Origin: Acidiferrobacteraceae bacterium
GTDB taxonomy: Bacteria; Pseudomonadota; Gammaproteobacteria; Arenicellales; UBA868
Assembly (NCBI GenBank): GCA_002724185.1
Contig: PBOB01000056.1
Coordinates: forward strand, 1-39,953
Length of the DNA: 39,953 bases
Reading direction: 5' to 3'
Shown here: positions 1 to 8,634 of the stretch, piece by piece
How the letters are laid out: every line of letters begins with the position of its first letter
Numbering within the stretch: position 1 is the stretch's first letter
Made by a program: the position numbers and the translations under genes
Notes under the pieces: model-generated
What the model was told of the DNA's origin: nothing
The model's input: only the letters and a program-made list of their open reading frames with translations
Database searches by the model: none

Positions 1-647
1 CTCTGATAAAAGAACCGAAAGTGCTTCTACTTGATGAGCCTCTGGGTGCGCTCTACAAAAAACTACGAGAACAAATGCAGATTGAGCTTCGTCAACTACA
101 GCAACAATTAGATATCACCTTTCTCTTTGTAACACATGATCAAGAAGAAGCGTTGACACTTTCAGATCGAATAGCGGTTATGTCGGAGGGTAAAGTTCTA
201 GAAATTGCTGAGCCAAACGAACTCTATGAGTCACCTAATTCCCGCTTTGTGGCGGATTTTATCGGCACAATGAACTTCTTTAAAGGTCGAGTTACCTCTC
301 AAAGTAACAACACGGTGTTAGCTGCGACTCAATTATTAGGTAACGTTGTTACTACGTGTCAGAATCAATTCTCTATCGGCGCCAAAGTATGGATAGCTAT
401 TCGACCTGAAAAGCTTATTCCACAATTTGATCCGCCTGGGCCTGACGAGCCTCACATCAAAGGTACGATGACCGCCTCAGCGTATTTAGGTGATCGAAGT
501 CATTTTTATGTCCACATTGACGGCAAAGATGAGCCAGTTCTAGTAGCATTGCAAAATCTGGAACGCGCGACAAATGTTGTGCGATCTAATCAAGATGTTT
601 GGTTACGATGGTCGGAGTCCGCAGCGATCGTATTGGAGCGAAATTAG
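1..647 (+). CDS. Polyamine-type ABC transporter ATP-binding protein, C-terminal part (5' end outside window)
   Basis: This is the C-terminal part of a PotA-like ATPase that powers import of small molecules, by family usually polyamines. The reading frame is open to the left edge, so the real start and the Walker A and signature motifs are missing. Visible parts are Walker B ([11 protein letters not shown], about codons 6-17 of what is present), the switch histidine in THDQEEAL, and a TOBE-type beta-rich C-terminus with an IAIRPEK segment typical of PotA/MalK regulatory domains. The D-loop reads GALY where the family has GALD, so the conserved aspartate is tyrosine, one base change (GAC to TAC) away. 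Permease and binding-protein genes would lie to the left. Family assignment is firm; the polyamine substrate is inferred from similarity to PotA. Confidence 0.85.
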   Translation, partial: LIKEPKVLLLDEPLGALYKKLREQMQIELRQLQQQLDITFLFVTHDQEEALTLSDRIAVMSEGKVLEIAEPNELYESPNSRFVADFIGTMNFFKGRVTSQSNNTVLAATQLLGNVVTTCQNQFSIGAKVWIAIRPEKLIPQFDPPGPDEPHIKGTMTASAYLGDRSHFYVHIDGKDEPVLVALQNLERATNVVRSNQDVWLRWSESAAIVLERN

Positions 648-688
648 TTTTAAGAGATACATTTCACCATACTCAGTTAAATCTCAAC

Positions 689-1297
689 GTGCCTTTATTT
701 AGATCATTTAGTCGAAGATTGATACTCACAATTCTTTTGCTACTTAGCCTGACCGTCATTACAGAGTATTTTGGGCGAAAATCGGACGCTTCGGAAGCAT
801 TTGGAGGCACACTAGCCCTATATAGAAAAACAAATCATCTGCACTCTGTTGATCAAGAGTTTCGCCTGTTCGGTATCGAAATTATTCGTTATAGCGCTAA
901 ATGTATTGCGAATGGCATTACTTGGAATTGCGGCCATAAGGCGCATGAGGCAATATCATTCATTCTTCAAAATATACAGCCTTATTGTCTGCCTGTGACT
1001 CAAACAGTGAGCTCTTTAGAATTATCAGAACTTTATGAATGCTTTATCCAAGATCGCAGCTTAAATGCAGAGCTAGTCAAGAATGGATGGGCTTTATCAT
1101 CAACTGCAGTAAATTCTCCCTATCAGCTAGAAGAATTGCACGCACAACGAAATAAGGACGGAATTTTTCGCGGCGGGTTTGCTCCGCCCAATGAGTGGCG
1201 ACCTCAATATACACCCATGCCTACTAATTGCGGAATCTGTGGCGAACGGCATAATAGCAAGCTTCGCACATATCAAAAACTCAAGAAAAATCGCTAG
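689..1297 (+). CDS. Membrane-anchored, degenerate staphylococcal-nuclease-like protein
   Basis: The body resembles the thermonuclease (SNase) family: an FRLFGIE strand, a WNCGHKA segment, LNAELVKNGWA, and an ending of the form GIFRGGFAPPNEWRP. Staphylococcal nuclease uses Asp21, Arg35, Asp40, Glu43 and Arg87. Here the usual DGDT loop is missing, the DAPE motif is replaced by EIIRY, and the YDR motif reads YEC, so only the Arg35 equivalent seems kept and catalysis is doubtful. I place the start at the GTG at 689 because longer versions overlap the ABC ATPase gene. It begins just before a hydrophobic helix (LILTILLLLSLTVI) acting as membrane anchor or signal. The C-terminus has a CGICGERH pair that could bind zinc. 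About 202 aa. The start lacks a clear ribosome site, and the function is unknown. Confidence 0.6.
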   Translation: MPLFRSFSRRLILTILLLLSLTVITEYFGRKSDASEAFGGTLALYRKTNHLHSVDQEFRLFGIEIIRYSAKCIANGITWNCGHKAHEAISFILQNIQPYCLPVTQTVSSLELSELYECFIQDRSLNAELVKNGWALSSTAVNSPYQLEELHAQRNKDGIFRGGFAPPNEWRPQYTPMPTNCGICGERHNSKLRTYQKLKKNR

Positions 1298-1357
1298 AAT
1301 TATCATTCTATTACTACTTGCACCTAAAATAATGCAGCTGGTTAAGGCGAGTTATGT

Positions 1358-1510
1358 ATGTTAGATAATCTAGCAATAAAGAACGGGGTAATCCCTAGCT
1401 CATTAGTAGAAGCTACTAAATCTATTTCCTCTGTGCTAGGTCGACAGACAGCATCCCATATCAGTCAATCTCAATTAGAACAATCAACAAAAACTTGTGA
1501 CGGCTACTGA
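1358..1510 (+). CDS. Possible small protein, 50 aa, unknown
   Basis: A 50-codon frame runs from an ATG at 1358 to a TGA at 1508-1510, preceded by AAGGCGAG about 9 bases upstream as a plausible ribosome site. The product begins MLDNLAIKNGVIPSS and ends STKTCDGY. It is polar, rich in Ser and Gln, with no membrane segment and no motif I recognise. It fills most of the 206-base gap after the nuclease-like gene, and its last codons overlap the 3' end of the convergent aldolase gene by 7 bases. It may be a real small protein or chance; only the ribosome site and the fit to the gap support it. Confidence 0.3.
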   Translation: MLDNLAIKNGVIPSSLVEATKSISSVLGRQTASHISQSQLEQSTKTCDGY

Positions 1511-2232
1511 TCGTAATCGGATTCCTCCTCATCAAGAATAGCCATTAACTCTAGAAAGTGGCGTTCAGAAAGACTTGGATAGGCGGCGGTTTCCTGAGCA
1601 GTCTTTTCTGCAATAATGTCTGGCAAAATCCTAAGTTCCTGTCCAGTCATATATGACTTCACCAATAGCTCAGCAGCCCTCTCAAAATAGTATAGGCGAT
1701 CAAACGCTACACCTACCGAGTCTCCTACAGCCAAAACTCCGTGATTGCCCATTACCATGATCATTATGTCTGGATTCGCTAACAGCTCGGCGCAGCGCTC
1801 ACCCTCCTCCTCAAAGGCCAGACCGCCGTAGCTTTCATCAATCACGATACGGTTGTAAAATCTAGCCGTTGTTTGGTTTATAGGCAATAATGCGCTATCT
1901 TGAAGACTCGCTAAAATAGTTGAATACGTAGGATGTGCGTGAAGTGCGCAACGAATATGTGGGCATTTGCGGTGCAGTGCTCCGTGAAGGCCCCAAGCTG
2001 TCGGATCAGGAGCATTCTCCTGCTCCATGGTAGTCGGATCATTGGGGTTCAGCAACAATAGATCACTTGCGCGAATTCTGCTAAAGTGACGCAAATTGGG
2101 ATTGATTAAAAACCTTGTATCTGAATCGGTAACAGCTAAAGAGAAGTGGTTTGCAACACCTTCGTGGAATCCCAACCGAGCAGACCAGCGAAACGCGCAG
2201 GCTAGATCTCGCCGCTCTTTATAGTATTCCAT
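1504..2232 (-). CDS. Class II aldolase/adducin family protein
   Basis: This 242-aa soluble protein belongs to the family of L-fuculose-phosphate aldolase, in which a zinc or similar ion held by three histidines stabilises an enolate. The ligands are visible: His98 and His100 in LHAHPTY and His164 in GNHGVL. The glutamate that acts as acid/base in FucA (in SSEW) is not present; the matching stretch reads PTAWGLH. It is therefore closer to the adducin-like members, whose substrates are mostly unknown. I choose the ATG at 2232 over a TTG one codon earlier. The gene is divergent from malate synthase G across about 250 bases and ends against the small ORF at 1358-1510. An aldolase or decarboxylase role on a small hydroxy acid is likely, but the substrate cannot be read. 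Confidence 0.85.
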   Translation of the reverse strand: MEYYKERRDLACAFRWSARLGFHEGVANHFSLAVTDSDTRFLINPNLRHFSRIRASDLLLLNPNDPTTMEQENAPDPTAWGLHGALHRKCPHIRCALHAHPTYSTILASLQDSALLPINQTTARFYNRIVIDESYGGLAFEEEGERCAELLANPDIMIMVMGNHGVLAVGDSVGVAFDRLYYFERAAELLVKSYMTGQELRILPDIIAEKTAQETAAYPSLSERHFLELMAILDEEESDYDQ

Positions 2233-2441
2233 CAAATTTGACTCTTTTTTCGGTAATTTACAGCCATTTGGTGCTCCTAAAAGCCTTTCTCGCGGGTACC
2301 GTAACAGATGCTGGAATTAGACTCAAACAAAAATATCGTCAGATAGGGCAACAATTGGCATTCAGGGATGCACAAAACGACCTAATTTCAGTATGATTCG
2401 GCATTCCGGATGATATGAGTTCGTCAAGCAATCACTAAATG

Positions 2442-2453
2442 TAAGAATTCTTA
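2442..2453. promoter_or_regulatory. Perfect 12-bp palindrome upstream of malate synthase G
   Basis: TAAGAATTCTTA is a perfect palindrome that ends 31 bases before the malate synthase G start, in the gap shared with the divergent aldolase gene. Its place fits an operator, but no regulator is encoded next to it and a 12-base palindrome can arise by chance. Confidence 0.25.
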
Positions 2454-2484
2454 GAACTAACAGCATTTAAGAGGAAGAATCTTA

Positions 2485-4647
2485 ATGCCTGATCGTACTG
2501 CGACCAACGGCCTAGAAGTCGACTCTCGACTTTTTGAAACCATTAATAACCGATTTCTGCCAGACACCGGAGTTGAAGTTGAGTCTTATTGGCGATCATT
2601 TTCAACAATCGTTGAGAGATTCACGCCCCGAAATCAACGTCTTTTAGAAAATCGCAATTTGATGCAACAACAGATCGACAAATGGCATGTTGACAATGCA
2701 TCAAAATTTGATGTTTCCACTTACAAAGCATTCTTAAGAGAAATAGGTTACTTGGCTGACGAAAAGGCAGATTTTCATATTACGACGGAGAATGTTGATC
2801 AAGAGATCGCGTCCATCGCCGGGCCACAGTTGGTAGCTCCTTTGAACAATGCACGATATGCTCTTAACGCCGCCAATGCTCGTTGGGGTTCGCTCTACGA
2901 TGCGCTGTATGGCACAGATGTCCTTAAAATTGAAACCGAAGTGAGGAATGATTCTAAAAGAGCTGAGATAAGACGCGCCTCTGTTATTAAGTATGCTGCT
3001 ACCTTTCTTGATAAATCAGTTCCCCTTGTAAGTGGTAGCCATATTCAAGTTCGCGCATACCAGATTATCGATGGGAAATTAAGTGCGACACTAATGAAAG
3101 GCGGTGTAAGCACTTTTGTAGACCCAGACTGTCTTATTGGCTATAAGGGCACACCAACAGAACCATCGTTGATTCTCCTTAAGCATAATGGCTTACATAT
3201 TGAAATTCATATAGATAAAGAACACCCAGTTGGGCAAGAGAATGAAGCTGGAGTCTGTGACATTGTTCTCGAATCCGCGATAACAACTATACAAGACTTA
3301 GAAGATTCTGTTGCGACAGTCGATGCAGAAGAGAAGCTTGATATATACGAGCATTGGTTTGGCCTGGTCAAAGGCACTTTAACTGCAAATTTCTCTAAGA
3401 ATGGAGTCAATATCTGTCGTACTCTCAATCCTGATAGATGCTATAGCGCGCTGGATGGCAGAGAGCTTATCTTACCGGGCCGAGCAATTATGCTTATCCG
3501 TCACGTAGGACATTTGATGCAGAATCCGGCTGTTTTAGATCATCAGGGTGAAGAAGTATTTGAAGGCATCATGGACGCAATGATTGCGAGCTTAATATCT
3601 CTGCATGATATAAAAGGAAACGTCAAACACAGTAATTCAAAGACTGGATCGATATACGTGGTAAAACCAAAACTGCATGGCCCCGATGAAACAACATTCG
3701 CGGTAGAGTTATTTGCCGAGGTCGAAAAAAGTCTAGGCATGCCGAAAAATACAATCAAACTAGGGATTATGGATGAAGAGCGTCGTACCACAGTTAATCT
3801 GAAAGAATGTATACGCGCTGCATCAGATCGAGTTATTTTTATTAATACCGGATTCTTGGACAGAACAGGTGACGAAATTCATACCTCAATGGAAGCTGGG
3901 CCTATGGTTCGAAAAGCAGATATGAAAAATCAACGTTGGATTAAAGCTTACGAGCGCTGGAACGTTGATATCGGAATAAAATGCGGGCTGCCTGGCCGAG
4001 CTCAGATTGGCAAAGGCATGTGGGCGATGCCTGATGAAATGGCTACTATGATGGAAACAAAAATAGAACATCCTGCGTCTGGGGCAAATACCGCATGGGT
4101 CCCGTCGCCTACAGCAGCTACACTCCACGCAATGCACTACCATGAGATAAATGTCGCCGAACATCAGTTAAAACTACGCAACAGAAAGATGGCTTCTCTT
4201 GATGACATCCTGACAATACCAATAGAACGACAACCTAACTGGTCTATTGATGAGATTAACACTGAACTTGACAATAATTGTCAAGGTCTTTTGGGCTATG
4301 TTGTGAGATGGATTGATCAAGGCGTCGGTTGCTCCAAAGTGCCGGATATTAATAACATAGGGCTCATGGAAGATCGCGCAACATTAAGAATATCTAGTCA
4401 ACACATTGCCAATTGGTTGCATCATAACGTCATTAGCAAAGAGCAAGTCATGGACTCTTTACGGAGAATGGCAAGAATAGTCGACCAGCAAAATACAGGT
4501 GATCCGAACTATATTAACATGTCTCCGAACTATGATGGCCTAGCATTTAAAGCCGCGCAAGATCTTATCTTTCTCGGTCGAAAAGTGGAAAATGGTTACA
4601 CCGAACCAGTTCTCCATTCAGCTCGCTTAAAATTGAAATCGGATTAG
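2485..4647 (+). CDS. glcB: Malate synthase G
   Basis: The enzyme condenses glyoxylate with acetyl-CoA to give malate, letting two-carbon compounds and glyoxylate released from nitrogen compounds enter central metabolism. At 720 aa it has the usual length of the monomeric G isoform. Visible signatures are TGFLDRTGDEIHTSMEAG (residues 455-472), PGRAIMLIRHVGHLM with the glyoxylate-side arginine, the cysteine in GVGCSKVPDI (Cys616) and the catalytic base in LMEDRATL (Asp630, matching Asp631 of the E. coli enzyme). The ATG has a good ribosome site, AGAGGAAG. It stands alone, with no glycolate oxidase or isocitrate lyase gene beside it, so its glyoxylate source is not shown locally. The N-methylated-amine, hydantoin and ureide-type genes around it are possible suppliers. 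Confidence 0.97.
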   Translation: MPDRTATNGLEVDSRLFETINNRFLPDTGVEVESYWRSFSTIVERFTPRNQRLLENRNLMQQQIDKWHVDNASKFDVSTYKAFLREIGYLADEKADFHITTENVDQEIASIAGPQLVAPLNNARYALNAANARWGSLYDALYGTDVLKIETEVRNDSKRAEIRRASVIKYAATFLDKSVPLVSGSHIQVRAYQIIDGKLSATLMKGGVSTFVDPDCLIGYKGTPTEPSLILLKHNGLHIEIHIDKEHPVGQENEAGVCDIVLESAITTIQDLEDSVATVDAEEKLDIYEHWFGLVKGTLTANFSKNGVNICRTLNPDRCYSALDGRELILPGRAIMLIRHVGHLMQNPAVLDHQGEEVFEGIMDAMIASLISLHDIKGNVKHSNSKTGSIYVVKPKLHGPDETTFAVELFAEVEKSLGMPKNTIKLGIMDEERRTTVNLKECIRAASDRVIFINTGFLDRTGDEIHTSMEAGPMVRKADMKNQRWIKAYERWNVDIGIKCGLPGRAQIGKGMWAMPDEMATMMETKIEHPASGANTAWVPSPTAATLHAMHYHEINVAEHQLKLRNRKMASLDDILTIPIERQPNWSIDEINTELDNNCQGLLGYVVRWIDQGVGCSKVPDINNIGLMEDRATLRISSQHIANWLHHNVISKEQVMDSLRRMARIVDQQNTGDPNYINMSPNYDGLAFKAAQDLIFLGRKVENGYTEPVLHSARLKLKSD

Positions 4648-4709
4648 ACGTGTCCCAGTACTCACAAATCTCGTAGTCAGATATTGGCTAGTCTTGGATT
4701 CACATTAGC

Positions 4710-5915
4710 TCACGGCTGGTGATGCCTTCGGAGCATCAGTTTAAAAACTGCTAGAGTGACAAGTGGCCCTCCCGCCATTGCTAGACAAGCCATTGTCCAA
4801 GCTGTCTGAGATCCTTGCCCTCCCGACAAATCAAGAACCAAACCAATCACTAACGGCCCTAAAATACCACCAGAAAAACCAATTACAGAATGCACCGCGA
4901 GTGTCACCCCGAGCGCACCATCAGGTGCAGCATTAACTGTACCTGCGGTCAGTGCTGCAGAGTCTGCCATGAGTAGCCCTGAATACAGTGCTACGACCAT
5001 GAGAAAAATCGGAAAATTGATATCAAGAAGAAATCCGAGACTTGCGCCTATGGCAAATGAAAAAAGCACAACAAATTGAAAAAATACTTTCCTGCTCCTT
5101 AAGTAGGCGATTTTCGCGCCAATAATACTTGTCGCTACCCCTAAGAAACTAAATCCCGCAACTATAGTTCCTAGCTGTACTCTTGTTGCCGTTGATTCAC
5201 TCGCCATTACTGAGAAAACTAGTAACGCGATAACCCACGCCCTAAACGCAAATAGTTCAAAAGTGTGTCCTGCATAGGCAACTATGTATGCAAGCGCTAG
5301 TTGGTTCTTGAATACCGGCCGAAAATCAAAAAATCGCCTTCTGGATGCCTCTATTTTTACGTTGGGAACAAGAGTAAGTATGATGAATAGGCTAATCGCT
5401 TGTAGCAAACCGGCAACCACAAAGATATCATTCCATATCATATACTCAGCCAGCCATCCAGTTATAAAGAACGATAAGCCAGTACCGACCCCAACAGTGC
5501 CAAGATACCATGGTATCACCCTCTCTCTGTGGTCAACATCCACCCTATCATTAATGATCTGCAATCCAGGCATGTATGTCCCGGCGACTGAGATGCCGCT
5601 CAAGAAACGAAAAAATAGAGCACTCCAGAAGCCGTCAGCATAAAACGCAAAACCGAAAGACCCTACTACACCCAGCAAAATACCGACAATGAAGACTTTT
5701 TTTGCGTCAATTACATCAGTCATACTAACCAGAATTGGAACCGCAACAACATACCCGGCCATAATGATGCCACCAATCCAACCAGCTTCCGTATTAGTCA
5801 ACGACCATAGAGTAACAAATTCCGGTAACAGCACAGCAAAATTAGCAAAACTAGCCAATACGAGCACGTGAGCAATTATTAGAATGAAAGTCAGGCGCAA
5901 AAAATAATCCCCCAT
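4710..5915 (-). CDS. MFS transporter, last gene of the LysR-linked operon
   Basis: This 401-aa protein has about twelve hydrophobic segments in two halves and the loop after helix 2 expected of major facilitator proteins (around VSMTDVIDAKKVF). MFS carriers move small solutes using the proton or sodium gradient. It lies 63 bases after the aminotransferase gene on the same strand, with no visible terminator between them, so it is probably co-transcribed and moves the substrate or a product of the operon. Direction of transport cannot be told from sequence. Being the only transporter gene in the nine-gene set, it is the likely importer. Confidence 0.88.
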   Translation of the reverse strand: MGDYFLRLTFILIIAHVLVLASFANFAVLLPEFVTLWSLTNTEAGWIGGIIMAGYVVAVPILVSMTDVIDAKKVFIVGILLGVVGSFGFAFYADGFWSALFFRFLSGISVAGTYMPGLQIINDRVDVDHRERVIPWYLGTVGVGTGLSFFITGWLAEYMIWNDIFVVAGLLQAISLFIILTLVPNVKIEASRRRFFDFRPVFKNQLALAYIVAYAGHTFELFAFRAWVIALLVFSVMASESTATRVQLGTIVAGFSFLGVATSIIGAKIAYLRSRKVFFQFVVLFSFAIGASLGFLLDINFPIFLMVVALYSGLLMADSAALTAGTVNAAPDGALGVTLAVHSVIGFSGGILGPLVIGLVLDLSGGQGSQTAWTMACLAMAGGPLVTLAVFKLMLRRHHQP

Positions 5916-5978
5916 GGCTCAGAAATGTATCGTTGCGTTACCTCATGAGCAACAGATGAAGAGCTCAGTCTACTTTAC

Positions 5979-7382
5979 TTAGGAGTTCTTCCATATTCCT
6001 TCACGCGTAAGGTCATCCTGGGTAGCGCGAATGCTCTCATGCAGTACTTCAACCATAGTGTCTATTTCCGAGCGAGTCATAATAAGTGGCGGAGATAAGA
6101 CATTCAAATGAGCAATTGGCCTCACAATTAGCCCTCGCTCCTGGCAGTGAGTAGCTATCCGATTACCAATTTCAGCTTCGTCTGGAAGGAGCGATTTGGT
6201 TTCTTTGTCTGCAACATTTTCGATGCACATCATGAAATGACTACCTCGAACATCGCCCACAATCGGATACTCAAGCAGGGTCGATAGTTGGCTCTCAAGA
6301 TAGGGGCCAATCTCACGGACATGGTTACAAATAGCTTCGCGCTCCATTATCTCTATGTTCTTCAATCCTGCTGCACAAGATATAGGATGCCCCGAATAGG
6401 TAAAACCATGGGTAAACATGCCACCCTCCACCTGGGGAACACTAATAACATCATAGATTGACTCAGACAAGATAGTGGCTGACAACGGAACATAACCGGA
6501 AGATATTCCTTTGGCGCACGTAATAATATCAGGAGTAAAACCGAAGACCGATTTTGATGAAAAAAACTCTCCCAGCCGCCCAAATCCCGTCACTACTTCA
6601 TCAGAAATATATAAAACATCATATTCTGAACATACATCTCGCGTCCGTTTGTGGTAGCCGGGTGGCGGAACTATAACTCCACCAGCGCCCATGATCGGTT
6701 CCGCTATAAAACAGGCAACATTGTCAGGACCCAGTTCTAAAATCTTATTCTCTAAGTCTTTTACCTTTTCGTCACAAAACTCATCTATAGTCATACCTTG
6801 AGGTCGACGATATGGATTAGGTGCAGGAATATAATGGACGAGACCAGGCGCTAAATCGAATCCCTGATGATCAAACTCAACACCGGTAAGCGTCATGGCA
6901 AGATAAGTGCTGCCATGGTATCCATCAACCCTAGATATAATCTTTTTCTTTTTTGGTTTGCCCAATCGATTGAAATAGTAGTGCACGATCCTAATAGCTG
7001 TATCGTTCGCCATAGAACCGCCAGTTCCGTAGAATATATGGCGAAGAGTTTCTGGGGCAAGCTCTGCTAGTTTTGCAGCAAGCTCTGCTGCTGGTGGCGT
7101 AGTTATATGATTAAACGTGGAGTAGTATGGTATCCTCCTTGCCTGTTCAGCGATTGCATCTGCCATTTCGTCATTTGCGTAACCGATATTCACACACCAC
7201 AAACCACCAATACCATCAATATACTTTTTTCCCTCAGAATCAATAACGTAGGCTCCCTCTGACTCTGCCATTACTAACGAACCTTCCTGCTTAAATGTTG
7301 AAAAATCTGTCCATGGATGGATAAAATGATCTAAATCTTGGCGCCAAAGCGCTTCTGTGTCGTAATTATTATTAGTTGGCAT
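5979..7382 (-). CDS. Class III (omega) aminotransferase, PLP-dependent
   Basis: A 467-aa fold-type I transaminase. These enzymes move a terminal amino group (putrescine, taurine, beta-alanine, diamines) onto pyruvate, glyoxylate or 2-oxoglutarate. Visible: Lys291 in CAKGISSGY, which binds pyridoxal phosphate; Asp261 in ISDEVVTGFGR; YHGSTY at 155-160; and the acceptor-site motif GGSMAND, a variant of the common SGSEAND seen in proteobacterial omega-aminotransferases. The ATG has a strong GGAGG about 8 bases upstream. It lies 20 bases after the M20 hydrolase gene. In the pathway it would act late, on a primary amine freed by upstream steps. The best family match by eye is the SpuC/taurine-pyruvate group, but the substrate is not determined. 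Confidence 0.92.
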   Translation of the reverse strand: MPTNNNYDTEALWRQDLDHFIHPWTDFSTFKQEGSLVMAESEGAYVIDSEGKKYIDGIGGLWCVNIGYANDEMADAIAEQARRIPYYSTFNHITTPPAAELAAKLAELAPETLRHIFYGTGGSMANDTAIRIVHYYFNRLGKPKKKKIISRVDGYHGSTYLAMTLTGVEFDHQGFDLAPGLVHYIPAPNPYRRPQGMTIDEFCDEKVKDLENKILELGPDNVACFIAEPIMGAGGVIVPPPGYHKRTRDVCSEYDVLYISDEVVTGFGRLGEFFSSKSVFGFTPDIITCAKGISSGYVPLSATILSESIYDVISVPQVEGGMFTHGFTYSGHPISCAAGLKNIEIMEREAICNHVREIGPYLESQLSTLLEYPIVGDVRGSHFMMCIENVADKETKSLLPDEAEIGNRIATHCQERGLIVRPIAHLNVLSPPLIMTRSEIDTMVEVLHESIRATQDDLTREGIWKNS

Positions 7383-7402
7383 AAGTCAATCCTCCCCGCC
7401 TT

Positions 7403-8587
7403 TCATTGTAAAGGCAGCTTTCCCCAGCTCAAACAATCTACTAAACGTCGCAACATAGCGTTGCACTTTTCCAGCTGCTTTAGGCTAACATATTCATTAG
7501 GTCTATGAGCTTCTGAAATACTGCCAGGCCCACATACAACGCACGGAATGCCTACTCGCCTATTAAATAATCCTGCTTCAGATCCAAAACTAATTTGGTG
7601 GGGATGATCTTCTTCTTTAACGAGCGATTGAACAAAGTCAATTACGGGCGAATCTAGCGCCGTATAAAGACCAGGATAGTCGGACAATGGCTCTATACTA
7701 ATCCTGCAGCTGGGCTGTACCGCTTTCATCTTTGGCTCTAATTCTATACGAGCATACTTGTCGAATCTCGCCACTATTTGCTCTATATCATCAGTAGGAA
7801 GATGTCGAATCTCGAAATTAAATGAACACCTATCCGGCACAATATTTAGCGCTGTCCCACCCCGAATTGTTCCGACATGGATTGTGCTGTGTGGCACAGT
7901 ATATCCATCATCGAACGGCCCATTTTCTTGAATCTCTAGCTGCTGTGAGCGAAGAAAGGAGATCAATTGAGTCGCAATTTCTATAGCATTAACGCCTTCA
8001 TTTGGATACGCTGAATGTGCGCTGAAACCATCGATCTTTACACTCATTGCACGCTTACCCTTATGAGCGTTGATAATTTTCATATTCGTAGGTTCACCTA
8101 TGATTCCGAAGGATGGCAAAGTCGGCATCTCTGCCATAAAGTCAATCAGCTTGCGCACGCCAAGACAGCCCACCTCTTCATCGTAAGAAAGTGCGATATT
8201 AATTGGCTTCGAAAGCTCGGCATCAACCATGGTTGGAACCCATGCTAAAACGCAGGCAATAAAGCCCTTCATATCAGCTGTTCCACGTCCATACAAACGA
8301 TCTTGCTCTTGCTTAAGAACGAATGGATCACTCAACCACGCCTGACCGTCTACAGGCACAACATCAGTGTGTCCCGATAACATCACCCCACCCGTATCCG
8401 ATTCACTGATAGTAGCGTATAAATTAGCCTTTCTATTTTCATTATCCTCCACAAGGACGCTTTTAATTCCATATTGACGAAGATAGTCTTCAACATATCC
8501 AATGAAATCTAGATTTGACTCTCGACTTGTCGTATCGAACGCAACTAGATCTTTCAGAATTGTTGCTATGGTGGAAATATCTGGCAT
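7403..8587 (-). CDS. M20 family amidohydrolase, acetylornithine deacetylase-like
   Basis: This 394-aa cytosolic metallohydrolase matches the ArgE group, which removes an acyl group from the nitrogen of amino acids using two zinc ions. The metal site is clear: His73 and Asp75 in SGHTDVVPVDG, Asp105 in GRGTADMKGF, the catalytic and metal glutamates Glu137-Glu138 in YDEEVGC, and a histidine near the C-terminus in EAHRPNEYV. Length and motifs fit ArgE, but no arginine gene is near. It sits inside a catabolic-looking operon, 47 bases after the DUF1028 gene and 20 before the aminotransferase gene. I therefore infer a role in cleaving an N-acyl or N-formyl intermediate rather than arginine synthesis, and leave the symbol blank. 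Confidence 0.88.
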   Translation of the reverse strand: MPDISTIATILKDLVAFDTTSRESNLDFIGYVEDYLRQYGIKSVLVEDNENRKANLYATISESDTGGVMLSGHTDVVPVDGQAWLSDPFVLKQEQDRLYGRGTADMKGFIACVLAWVPTMVDAELSKPINIALSYDEEVGCLGVRKLIDFMAEMPTLPSFGIIGEPTNMKIINAHKGKRAMSVKIDGFSAHSAYPNEGVNAIEIATQLISFLRSQQLEIQENGPFDDGYTVPHSTIHVGTIRGGTALNIVPDRCSFNFEIRHLPTDDIEQIVARFDKYARIELEPKMKAVQPSCRISIEPLSDYPGLYTALDSPVIDFVQSLVKEEDHPHQISFGSEAGLFNRRVGIPCVVCGPGSISEAHRPNEYVSLKQLEKCNAMLRRLVDCLSWGKLPLQ

Positions 8588-8634
8588 TAATTAACCACAA
8601 CTGACTATATTATTGGGAGAAAAAGTCTCGCTTA

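Noticed and set aside
1179-1364. A 61-residue plus-strand frame over the end of the nuclease-like gene.
   Set aside because: Most of it overlaps the nuclease-like gene in another frame, with no ribosome site; the frame starting at 1358 fits the gap better.
5284-5643. Long opposite-strand frames over the MFS gene, and similar shadows over 9047-9565 and 30116-30511.
   Set aside because: They lie wholly or mostly within strongly supported genes on the other strand, lack ribosome sites and show no recognisable domains.
7403-8587. Reading the M20 enzyme as arginine-synthesis ArgE.
   Set aside because: No arginine gene is nearby and it sits in the middle of a catabolic-type operon; M20 members have many N-acyl substrates.
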